64,000 bases of DNA from Gelidibacter mesophilus DSM 14095. GTDB lineage: Bacteria; Bacteroidota; Bacteroidia; Flavobacteriales; Flavobacteriaceae. The translations under genes and the position numbers were made by a program. Below are positions 45,382 through 54,120 of this stretch, in pieces (the first letter of the stretch is position 1; every line of letters starts with the position of its first letter). The notes under the pieces are model-generated. The model made no database searches. It had not been told where the DNA came from and saw only the letters and a list, made by a program, of their open reading frames with translations. The stretch covers positions 62,001 through 126,000 of the forward strand of contig NZ_AUHD01000007.1 in NCBI RefSeq assembly GCF_000423005.1, in the 5' to 3' direction.

Positions 45382-47628
45382 ATGAAAAAATTTGGTCTAA
45401 TAACGCTTTTTTTTACGCTGTTTTTGCTTCAGTGCAAGGAATCTGCGGATGTATCAAACCAAGTTAAATTAACCAGTTTTGTCAACCCGTTTATTGGAAC
45501 TGATGGCCCTGGAAATACTTATCCTGGTGCTACCGTTCCTTTTGGGATGGTACAATTGAGTCCTGATATTGGGATTTCTGGATGGGACCGCATTTCAGGT
45601 TATTTTTACCAAGACTCTATTATTACTGGATTCTCACATATGCATTTATCCGGAACAGGCGCCGGCGATCTCTACGATATTTTGGTAATGCCTACCAACA
45701 GCCGATTTTCAGAACGCATAGAAGCCAATCTATTTAAACCGTTTTCGAGCTTTTCACATGAAAAGGAATCCGCATCGCCGGGGTATTATACGGTCGATTT
45801 ATTGGATTTTGGCATTAAGGCAGAATTAACCGCCACCGAAAGAACCGGCATTCATAGATACACTTTTCCTAAAGACGATAGCACGCAAATTCACATCGAT
45901 TTGGGCTATTCCTTAAATTGGGACAGTCCTACTGAAACCCATTTTAATGTGGTTGATGACACCACCATTGAAGGCTATCGGAAATCTACAGGTTGGGCAA
46001 AAGACCAACGGGTTTATTTTGTAATAAAGGTTTCGAAACCTTTTAAGTCGTATCAATTATTTAAAAATGATTCGTTGACGAAGTCGCCAGTTAGAGGAAA
46101 AAACACAAAGATCATTTTGGATTATGCCACTGAAGAAGGCGACCAAATCATCTTAAAAACCGGAATATCGACAGCAACTATTGAAGGGGCGTACAAATCT
46201 TTGGAAGAGGAAGCACCACATTTTGATTTTGATGAAATAAGAAGCAAGGCAGAAGGCAAATGGGAAACCCAACTCAATAAAATCAACATCACGATAGCTG
46301 ACGATACCAAAAAGCGTATTTTTTATACGATGCTGTATCAATCCATGTTGGCACCCACCTTATTAAGTGATCATAACGGCGATTATAAAGGCGCCAATGA
46401 TAGTATCATGAACGCTCAAGGTTTTGATAGATACGATACCTTTTCGCTATGGGATACCTATCGCGCGGCGCATCCATTATATACCATCATGCATCCAAAT
46501 AGGGTGTCAGATATGGTCAATTCCATGCTCGCCCATTATAAGGAAACAGGTCTTTTACCAGTTTGGTCCATGCAAGGCAATGAAAGCAATATGATGATTG
46601 GCTACCACGCTGTTCCCGTAATTGTGGATGCTTATTTTAAAGGGATTAAAGATTTCAATGCAGATTTAGCTTACGAAGCGTGTATCGCCAGTGCTACAGA
46701 TGCTTCTCGACAAATCGATGAGTATATGGCTTTGGGATATGTGCCAGCGGGTGACGAGGAAGATGATTGGTCGGTTTCCAAAACTTTGGAATATGCCTAT
46801 GACGATTGGTGCATTGCACAATTCGCAAAAGCCTTGGGAAAAACGGACGATTATAATACCTTTATAAAACGCTCGGAAAATTGGCAAAATGTTTATGATA
46901 CGCAAAGTACATTTATGCGTCCAAAGCTAAAAGATGGCACTTTTGTTGAGGATTTCGTTCCTAAGGATTATTCGTCATATTTCTGCGAAAGTAATGCCTG
47001 GCAATATTTTTGGTCAGTTCAGCACAATATCGAAGGGCTTACGGAGGCTCTTGGTGGTAAAGAAGTATTTGAAAAGAAACTCGATTCCATGTTTACTTTA
47101 AACCCGTTGCCAGAAGACATATTACCTATTTTCAGTACAGGAATGATCGGTCAATATGCGCATGGTAATGAACCGAGTCATCACGTTGCTTATTTGTACA
47201 ATTATATTGAAAAGCCGTGGAAGACTCAAAAATTGGTCCGAGAGATTTTAGAAACCCAATATCAAAATGAACCGAACGGCCATTGCGGCAATGAAGACTG
47301 CGGACAAATGTCATCGTGGTATGTATTCAGTGCCTTGGGCTTTTATCCTATGAATCCTGCACAAGGGGTATATGTCTTCGGATCACCGCTGATTGATTCA
47401 GCAACCCTTAATTTGGAAAATGGAAAAGCCTTTACAGTAAAGGCTTTGGATAACAATAAAGACAATATATACATTCAAACCATTACACTAAATGGCGAGA
47501 AGATAGACCGAAATTACATCACACATAAAGAGATTATGGCAGGTGGAGAATTGGTTTTTAATATGGGAAATACGCCCAGTAAAACCAGTAAAAATTCAAT
47601 GGCACCATCTTCTAAACTATATAATTAA
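45382..47628 (+). CDS. GH92 alpha-mannosidase 2
   Basis: The 748-aa lipoprotein has a lipobox at LLQC (C near 18). It shows FIGTDGPGNTYPGATVPFGM at the start of the mature part, HGNEPSHH with the acid Glu (E597) and GNEDCGQMSSW with the base Asp. It is clearly a paralogue of GH92-1 with the same catalytic set. The linkage it prefers cannot be told from sequence. It lies 6 nt after the GHL10-like gene and 11 nt before the asparaginase gene. Confidence 0.93.
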   Translation: MKKFGLITLFFTLFLLQCKESADVSNQVKLTSFVNPFIGTDGPGNTYPGATVPFGMVQLSPDIGISGWDRISGYFYQDSIITGFSHMHLSGTGAGDLYDILVMPTNSRFSERIEANLFKPFSSFSHEKESASPGYYTVDLLDFGIKAELTATERTGIHRYTFPKDDSTQIHIDLGYSLNWDSPTETHFNVVDDTTIEGYRKSTGWAKDQRVYFVIKVSKPFKSYQLFKNDSLTKSPVRGKNTKIILDYATEEGDQIILKTGISTATIEGAYKSLEEEAPHFDFDEIRSKAEGKWETQLNKINITIADDTKKRIFYTMLYQSMLAPTLLSDHNGDYKGANDSIMNAQGFDRYDTFSLWDTYRAAHPLYTIMHPNRVSDMVNSMLAHYKETGLLPVWSMQGNESNMMIGYHAVPVIVDAYFKGIKDFNADLAYEACIASATDASRQIDEYMALGYVPAGDEEDDWSVSKTLEYAYDDWCIAQFAKALGKTDDYNTFIKRSENWQNVYDTQSTFMRPKLKDGTFVEDFVPKDYSSYFCESNAWQYFWSVQHNIEGLTEALGGKEVFEKKLDSMFTLNPLPEDILPIFSTGMIGQYAHGNEPSHHVAYLYNYIEKPWKTQKLVREILETQYQNEPNGHCGNEDCGQMSSWYVFSALGFYPMNPAQGVYVFGSPLIDSATLNLENGKAFTVKALDNNKDNIYIQTITLNGEKIDRNYITHKEIMAGGELVFNMGNTPSKTSKNSMAPSSKLYN

Positions 47629-47639
47629 AAAATCAGACA

Positions 47640-48659
47640 ATGTCAGATAGAAGGAATTTTATAAAAAAAGCTGCCTTAGGAACTATAGGAGTTAGTACGG
47701 TTTTAAGCTGTAATAATTTAACCAGTAAGGAGCCTGTTGTGGCAGCTGCTGCATCTAATAAAAAAGCAGTGAAGCCCTTGGTGATTTCCACTTGGAACCA
47801 TGGCTTGCCGGCAAATGACGAAACTTGGAAGCAATTGAAAAATGGAAAATCGGCCTTGGATGCCATTGAGGAGGGTATGAAAATTCCTGAAGCAGATCCT
47901 GAGGTGAGAAGTGTGGGTTACGGTGGTTTTCCTGATAGAGAAGGTAAAGTAACCTTAGACGCCTGTATCATGGACCATAACAGCGACTGTGGATCCGTAT
48001 CGTTTTTGCAAGGCATCAAACATCCCATTTCAGTAGCCAAAAAAGTATTGCAGAACACACCTCACGTGATGCTCGCAGGTGCAGGTGCGCTTCAGTTTGC
48101 CTTGTCTGAAGGTTTTAAGGAAGAAAACTTATTAACGCCAGAAGCAGAAGCCGATTGGAAAAAATGGATGGAAGAATCCAAATATAAACCCGTCATCAAT
48201 ATGGAAAACCACGATACGATTTCCATGTTGGTTATTGATGAAGATGGTAATATTTCAGGAGGTTGTACCACAAGTGGTGCGGCTTGGAAAATGCACGGAC
48301 GTGTTGGCGATTCACCAATCATCGGTGCAGGCCTGTTTTTAGATAATGAAGTAGGCGCGGCAGCGGCCACTGGTTTGGGTGAGGCCGTATTAAGAACCGC
48401 AGGAAGTGCCATGGTGGTGGAATTGATGCGTCAGGGCAAATCGCCTCTTGAAGCCTGTAAGGAAATTGTGGAACGCATTTACAATAAGCATAAAAACCAC
48501 AAGGACATGGAATATCTCCAAGTCGGATTTATCGCCGTCAATAAAAATGGCGAGCATGCCGGTTACAGTTTGCGTTCTGGGTTTAATTATGCCATATACG
48601 ATGAAGAACAAGGCAACCGCATGGAAGATGCCACGTTTAAAATGGCTTGGGAGGAATAA
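47640..48659 (+). CDS. N4-(beta-N-acetylglucosaminyl)-L-asparaginase
   Basis: Cleaves the GlcNAc-Asn bond of free glycosyl-asparagine. The 339-aa Ntn hydrolase has a Tat-type leader (DRRNFIKK) followed by a VLSC lipobox, which suggests a folded enzyme exported as a lipoprotein. The autoprocessing site is HDT with nucleophile T193, followed by GRVGDSPIIGAG and GEAVLRTAGS. The match to the Flavobacterium (Elizabethkingia) aspartylglucosaminidase pattern is good. It complements the PNGase F-like protein at 58883. Confidence 0.92.
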   Translation: MSDRRNFIKKAALGTIGVSTVLSCNNLTSKEPVVAAAASNKKAVKPLVISTWNHGLPANDETWKQLKNGKSALDAIEEGMKIPEADPEVRSVGYGGFPDREGKVTLDACIMDHNSDCGSVSFLQGIKHPISVAKKVLQNTPHVMLAGAGALQFALSEGFKEENLLTPEAEADWKKWMEESKYKPVINMENHDTISMLVIDEDGNISGGCTTSGAAWKMHGRVGDSPIIGAGLFLDNEVGAAAATGLGEAVLRTAGSAMVVELMRQGKSPLEACKEIVERIYNKHKNHKDMEYLQVGFIAVNKNGEHAGYSLRSGFNYAIYDEEQGNRMEDATFKMAWEE

Positions 48660-48745
48660 GAACCATGTTTAAAGTTAAATAGCTCCAGAGGAGCAACATC
48701 TTTGTAGAATTATTGATTTTTATCGCAATATTTAAATTTTTGAAA

Positions 48746-51079
48746 ATGAACGTATTAAAAAAGATGATGGTTTTAGTTGTCATCGCCATGATGGCGTCCT
48801 GCCAAGAAAGTAAAGAGACTAAAGTTTTTACAGAAGCTGACATTGCCATCATCCCAAAACCAGTAGAATTGCAGTTGAAAGACGGCGTTTTTGAGTTTAA
48901 TGACCAAACGCAATTTGTGATTTCTGATGCTTCTCAAAATGAAATTATTTCCATTTTAGCGGATAAATTTAAACATGCAGCAGGATGGACTTTGGGTGTT
49001 TCGGAAAAAGCACCTCAGACTAATTATGTCGAGTTTATTGTCGATGAGAATTTAAATGATGAAGCCTACGAACTGGTTGTGAATTCTGAAAAAGTCGCCA
49101 TAAAAGCAAAAACCTTTTCAGGATTTTTATATGCAGTGGAATCGATCCGACAATTACTACCTACACAAATTGAAAGTAAGGATCTTGTAGAAAATACTGA
49201 CTGGATAATTCCGAACCTCACCATAAAGGATGAACCGCGCTTTAGGTGGCGAGGTTTACATTTGGATGTCGCCCGTCATTTTTTTGAAAAGGAATATATC
49301 CTACAAACCATCGATATGTTGGCCATGCACAAAATGAATGTGTTTCATTTTCATTTAGTGGATGATCAAGGCTGGCGAATTGAAATTAAAAAGTATCCAA
49401 AACTGACTGAAATCGGTGGATTTAGAAACGATCAAGAAGACTCACATTGGGATGGCCGTCGCGTGACGACCCCAGAAGATGACGCCACTTACGGCGGATT
49501 CTATACACAAGAAGACATCAAGGAAATTGTGGCCTATGCCAAATCAAAAGGCGTAGGGGTGGTTCCTGAAATTGAAATGCCGGCGCACGTTATGAGTGCC
49601 ATTGCAGCCTATCCGGAATTGTCATGTTTTGAAACGCCTATTGGTGTGCCATCAGGTGGGGTTTGGCCAATCACAGAGATTTACTGCGCAGGAAAAGAAT
49701 CGACCTTTGAGTTTTTAGAAAATGTTCTGTTGGAAGTTATGGAATTGTTTCCATCGGAATATATCCATGTTGGTGGTGATGAGGCTACAAAAACCAACTG
49801 GGAGAAATGTCCACATTGTCAAAAACGTATGAAAGATGAGGGTTTGGCCAGCGTGGATGAATTACAGAGCTATTTTATCAAAAGAATGGAACGTTTTATT
49901 GCTTCACACGATAGAAAACTGATTGGTTGGGACGAGATTTTAGAAGGTGGTTTGGCTCCAGAAGCTACTGTGATGAGCTGGAGAGGTTTTGAAGGCGGTA
50001 TTGAAGCTGCAGACCAAGGTCACGATGTGGTTATGACGCCCACCTCGTATATGTATTTTGATTATTATCAAGGGCCACAAAATGAAGAGCCTTTGGCGTG
50101 GGGTGGTTACATCCCTTTAAGCAAAGTATACGAATTTGACCCTATTGTAGAAACGATGACACCGGAGCAGGCCAAACACGTTTTGGGAGGGCAGGCAAAT
50201 TTATGGTCCGAGCAAATTAAAACGGAATCACATTCTCAGTATATGATCTATCCAAGGCTAGCGGCATTGTCTGAAGCCGTTTGGAGCCCAAAGGAATCCA
50301 GAGATTGGGATGATTTTTCAAAAAGAATTTTGACCCTTTTCGAACGTTTTGAGTATTTAGATATTAATTATGCGAAAAGTGCCTATCTGGTTATGGCCGA
50401 CGTGCAAATAGACATGGATACCAAAGAGGCTTCTGTAAGCCTGAAAAATGAATTTACCGATGCAGATATTCGATATTCATTAAATGAAGATCAACTTTCA
50501 GACAATGCCATAAAATACACCGAACCTTTAAAAATCGATAAAACGACGACTATTCACGCGTCATTATTTAAAGATGATAAAGCGGTTGGTGTGCCGTTTA
50601 ATACGACGGTCGCATTTCATAAAGCCGTAGGTAAAAAGGTGACTTTTAAAGAAATTTATGACGATCGCTATCAAGGTGATGGTGAGTTTGGCATGGTCAA
50701 CACCTTACGAGGCAGCAAAAACTTCCAGGACGGCCGTTGGCAAGCGTGGTTGGGGAAAGGAATGGAAGCCGTTGTGGACTTGGGTGAGGAGATGCCTATT
50801 CATGAAGTTCTTGTAGGAACCTTAGAAAATCAAGGGCCTGGAATTTATTTCCCAACTTCAGTAAGCGTCTATGTTTCCAACGATGGTAAAACTTATAAAG
50901 ATGTAGGCGTTGAAAAGAGAGCTTTTGCTAAAAACCCAGCATCCGATTTAAAAGATTTTAAAGTGTCATTTGAAGAACAATCGGTAAGGTATGTAAAAGT
51001 GGTTGCTGAAAGTCTGGAGAAACTTCCTGGTGCTGTTGGTGGTGTGTGGTTATTTGTTGATGAAATTATAATTAATTAA
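48746..51079 (+). CDS. GH20 beta-N-acetylhexosaminidase, multi-domain lipoprotein
   Basis: The ATG at 48746 gives a proper lipoprotein signal (lipobox MMASC) and is preferred over the ATG at 48713. The 777 aa have an N-terminal GH20b domain, a full GH20 barrel with HVGGDEATK (catalytic D345-E346), a small C-terminal CHB-like domain and a final discoidin (F5/8 type C, CBM32-like) domain (RYVKVVAESLEKLPG). It removes beta-GlcNAc/GalNAc from N-glycan antennae. It is followed by two fucosidase genes. Confidence 0.92.
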   Translation: MNVLKKMMVLVVIAMMASCQESKETKVFTEADIAIIPKPVELQLKDGVFEFNDQTQFVISDASQNEIISILADKFKHAAGWTLGVSEKAPQTNYVEFIVDENLNDEAYELVVNSEKVAIKAKTFSGFLYAVESIRQLLPTQIESKDLVENTDWIIPNLTIKDEPRFRWRGLHLDVARHFFEKEYILQTIDMLAMHKMNVFHFHLVDDQGWRIEIKKYPKLTEIGGFRNDQEDSHWDGRRVTTPEDDATYGGFYTQEDIKEIVAYAKSKGVGVVPEIEMPAHVMSAIAAYPELSCFETPIGVPSGGVWPITEIYCAGKESTFEFLENVLLEVMELFPSEYIHVGGDEATKTNWEKCPHCQKRMKDEGLASVDELQSYFIKRMERFIASHDRKLIGWDEILEGGLAPEATVMSWRGFEGGIEAADQGHDVVMTPTSYMYFDYYQGPQNEEPLAWGGYIPLSKVYEFDPIVETMTPEQAKHVLGGQANLWSEQIKTESHSQYMIYPRLAALSEAVWSPKESRDWDDFSKRILTLFERFEYLDINYAKSAYLVMADVQIDMDTKEASVSLKNEFTDADIRYSLNEDQLSDNAIKYTEPLKIDKTTTIHASLFKDDKAVGVPFNTTVAFHKAVGKKVTFKEIYDDRYQGDGEFGMVNTLRGSKNFQDGRWQAWLGKGMEAVVDLGEEMPIHEVLVGTLENQGPGIYFPTSVSVYVSNDGKTYKDVGVEKRAFAKNPASDLKDFKVSFEEQSVRYVKVVAESLEKLPGAVGGVWLFVDEIIIN

Positions 51080-51082
51080 AGA

Positions 51083-52399
51083 ATGAATCTAAAGACGATA
51101 CGAATTATAATAGCGGCATTAATCTTTTTGAGTACATCCAAAGAGGTTACTTCCCAAACCAGTTATGTGCCAACCGAAAATAATTTGGAGGCTCGGCAAT
51201 GGTTTGAAGATGCTAAATTCGGACTCTTTATTCATTGGGGGGTGTATAGTATTTTGGGTGATGGTGAATGGGTGATGAACAATCAAAATATTTCAATTGA
51301 TGCTTACGAGAAATTGCCTTCATTTTTCAACCCCATTGAATTTAATGCGGAAGAATGGGTGAAGATTGCAAAAAATGCGGGAATGAAATACATGACCATC
51401 ACTACGAGACATCATGATGGATTTTCAATGTTTGATTCTAAAGCCACAGATTATACTATTGTTAAAAAAACACCCTATGGAAAGGATGTTATAAAAGATT
51501 TGGCAGAGGCCTGTGAGAAGGAAGGAATCAAACTTTTCTTTTATTATTCGTTGCTTGATTGGCATCGTGATGATTATTTCCCGAGAGGTTCGACAGGTAA
51601 TGGAATCGAAGGAAGAAAAGAGGGGGATTGGAATGCCTATATTGATTTTATGAAAGCTCAATTAACAGAGTTGTTGACCAACTATGGCGATATTGCTGGA
51701 ATTTGGTTTGATGGCGATTGGGATAAAAAGAATGCCAACTGGCATTATGACGAGATATATAAACTAATACACGATCTACAACCGCAATGTTTAATTGGAA
51801 ATAACCATCACGACGCCCTTAAGCCAGGAGAAGATTTTCAAATGTTTGAAAGAGATTTACCTGGAGAAAACAAAACAAGTTTTGGGACTTCAGCATCCCA
51901 TGTTGGTAAATTGCCAAGAGAGGTTTGTGCGACCATTAATGGGTCTTGGGGTTTTGACTTACGGGACAAAAAGCATAAATCACAGAAAGAGCTTGTTCAT
52001 TATTTAGTCAGAGCATCGGGTTTTGGAAGTAATTTGTTGTTAAATGTCGGACCTATGCCGAACGGTAAAATACAAGAGGAACATATTCAATCTCTATCTG
52101 AAATAGGGGATTGGTTGAAAACAAACGGGGAGACCATATACGGGACGAAAGCTGGAATTATCCCACCAAGCAAAGACTGGGTTTCAACCCAAAAAGAAAA
52201 TGTGCTTTACCTTCATTTGTTAGAAAAACAAACAAAACCTATTGTCATTCCAGAGTTTAAGGCAATTATTAAATCGGCTAAATTATTCTCTAATAAAAGT
52301 AAAGTGAAGACCAAACAATCTAAAGATGGATTACGTATTGAAATCCCTGAAGCAGACCAAAATGAAATCGATACCATTATAGAAATTACTTTGAAATAA
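51083..52399 (+). CDS. GH29 alpha-L-fucosidase 1
   Basis: The 438-aa secreted enzyme has a signal peptide (about 1-25) and the GH29 barrel: FGLFIHWGVYSILG, TITTRHHDGFSMF, nucleophile D210 in WFDGDW. A short C-terminal beta domain follows. Retaining fucosidases of this kind remove alpha-L-fucose from core or antennae. It lies 3 nt after the GH20 gene. Whether it prefers core alpha-1,6 or antennary alpha-1,3 is not readable. Confidence 0.93.
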   Translation: MNLKTIRIIIAALIFLSTSKEVTSQTSYVPTENNLEARQWFEDAKFGLFIHWGVYSILGDGEWVMNNQNISIDAYEKLPSFFNPIEFNAEEWVKIAKNAGMKYMTITTRHHDGFSMFDSKATDYTIVKKTPYGKDVIKDLAEACEKEGIKLFFYYSLLDWHRDDYFPRGSTGNGIEGRKEGDWNAYIDFMKAQLTELLTNYGDIAGIWFDGDWDKKNANWHYDEIYKLIHDLQPQCLIGNNHHDALKPGEDFQMFERDLPGENKTSFGTSASHVGKLPREVCATINGSWGFDLRDKKHKSQKELVHYLVRASGFGSNLLLNVGPMPNGKIQEEHIQSLSEIGDWLKTNGETIYGTKAGIIPPSKDWVSTQKENVLYLHLLEKQTKPIVIPEFKAIIKSAKLFSNKSKVKTKQSKDGLRIEIPEADQNEIDTIIEITLK

Positions 52400-52456
52400 A
52401 GATGGTATTTTTAAAAAGATCAGACAAAACAAAAGATATAAATAAATCAATTAAGG

Positions 52457-53803
52457 ATGAAATATTTTAAGATTATTGCGGTATTAGCTTTCTTAGTCGC
52501 CAATCAAGCTACGGCTCAAGAAAAGCTAACAAAAGAAGAACGCTTGGAGTGGTTTCAAGATGCTAAACTCGGTATCTTCATGCACTGGGGCTATTATGGC
52601 GTCAACGGTATTGGCGAATCTTGGTCGTTGTACCATAAGCAAATCACCTATGATGATTATATGGCGCAAGGCAAAGAATTTACTGCAAAAAACTACGATC
52701 CTGAAGCTTGGGCAAAATTGTTCAAGAAAATTGGAGCACGTTATGCGGTGTTGACCACAAAACATCATGATGGAGTGGCTTTATGGGGTACTAAAGTGAG
52801 TAAATTGAACGTGGTGGAGAAAACACCTGCCAAACGCGATTTGGTGGGCCCATTGGTAGATGCCTTAAGAAAAGAAGACCTGAAAGTAGGTTTGTATTAT
52901 TCGTTGATTGATTGGTCGCACCCTGATTATGATGTCGTATTCCCACGACCTGATACCCGAAAGGATTATCCTCAAAAGAATCAAAATCAATTATCGCCAT
53001 GGCAACGTTTTCTTAAATTTAATCATGATCAGCTAAAAGAGTTGAGTACGAATTATAATCCAGATTTATATTGGTTTGATGGCGATTGGGAAAAATCGAG
53101 CGAACAATGGCGCGCAGAATTTTTAAAAGACACCTTATTGGCCTGGAACCCAAAAGTGATTGTCAATTCCCGACTCAAAACTTATGGCGATTATAGTACT
53201 CCTGAACAAGGTGTTCCTATCGTAAGACCTGATGGGGCATGGGAATTCTGTATGACCATGAACGATAATTGGGGGAATTTCCCTTCAGATACCAATTATA
53301 AGCCGGTATCACAAATCATCAGGACTTTTGTTGAAGTGATCGCTTCAGGAGGCAATTTATTATTAAATATTGGTCCAAAGCCTGATGGTACTATCGGAGA
53401 TAATGAAATGGAACGCTTGGAAGCTTTGGGAGAATGGGTCAATAAACACGAGTCGGCGGTTTTCGGTACGAAAGCAGGTTTGCCTTATGGGCATTTTTAT
53501 GGTCCAACGATGCTAAGTAAGGATGAAACTAAAATCTATTTGGCCTTATTTGATACACCGAATAATTATATCTCATTAAAAGGGATTCAAAATAAAGTGA
53601 AATCCATCAAAGTTGTAGGAAATGGTAAAGAACTCAGTTTTGAAAGAAATGGTGGTGCGGCGTGGAATAATATTCCTGGGATTTTGAGAATTGAAGTGCC
53701 TCAAGCAAAGAATTTAGATGCGAATGTGACCATTTTAGAAGTGGAATTGGAAGGGCCTTTAAAATTATATAGAGGTCACGGACAGGCGGTGGAGTTGAAT
53801 TAG
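52457..53803 (+). CDS. GH29 alpha-L-fucosidase 2
   Basis: The 448-aa secreted enzyme has a signal peptide (about 1-20) and a GH29 barrel: GIFMHWGYYGVNG, VLTTKHHDGVALW, nucleophile D208 in WFDGDW. It is only distantly similar to its neighbour, mostly in the catalytic motifs, so the two probably have different linkage preference rather than being a recent duplication. It is followed by a 300-nt gap without a gene. Confidence 0.92.
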   Translation: MKYFKIIAVLAFLVANQATAQEKLTKEERLEWFQDAKLGIFMHWGYYGVNGIGESWSLYHKQITYDDYMAQGKEFTAKNYDPEAWAKLFKKIGARYAVLTTKHHDGVALWGTKVSKLNVVEKTPAKRDLVGPLVDALRKEDLKVGLYYSLIDWSHPDYDVVFPRPDTRKDYPQKNQNQLSPWQRFLKFNHDQLKELSTNYNPDLYWFDGDWEKSSEQWRAEFLKDTLLAWNPKVIVNSRLKTYGDYSTPEQGVPIVRPDGAWEFCMTMNDNWGNFPSDTNYKPVSQIIRTFVEVIASGGNLLLNIGPKPDGTIGDNEMERLEALGEWVNKHESAVFGTKAGLPYGHFYGPTMLSKDETKIYLALFDTPNNYISLKGIQNKVKSIKVVGNGKELSFERNGGAAWNNIPGILRIEVPQAKNLDANVTILEVELEGPLKLYRGHGQAVELN

Positions 53804-54105
53804 AAAAGAAAGAATTAAGACCGCTGCGCTGATAGAATCAAGAATCAAGATTGGTTCGTTAGGTTTTAGAGTTCGGGAATTTTTTTTTCTCCTGAAATCT
53901 TCAGGGGGATTGGATTTAAATAGAAAATAATAAAATCAAACTTGAAGTGCTATACCAGACTACAAGCCTGTAGAAGTTTTTAATTCAAACTAAAAGTCTG
54001 TTAGGTTCGTGAAATAAAAAATAGCACATTTATAAACGTTATCAAGGAACGAATAGATTTGTGAAAATCTGTGAAATTCTTGTCTAAAAATTATATACCG
54101 ATAGA
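53804..54105. other. Intergenic gap before GH92-3
   Basis: The gap has no gene. It holds a short hairpin TCCTGAA-ATC-TTCAGG (53891-53909) that could end the fucosidase transcript. A stretch of direct-repeat-like phrases (AAGCCTGTAG, AAAGTCTGTTAG) lies near 53965-54005. I see no GntR-type palindrome. Confidence 0.4.
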
Positions 54106-54120
54106 ATGCCAAATTTAATT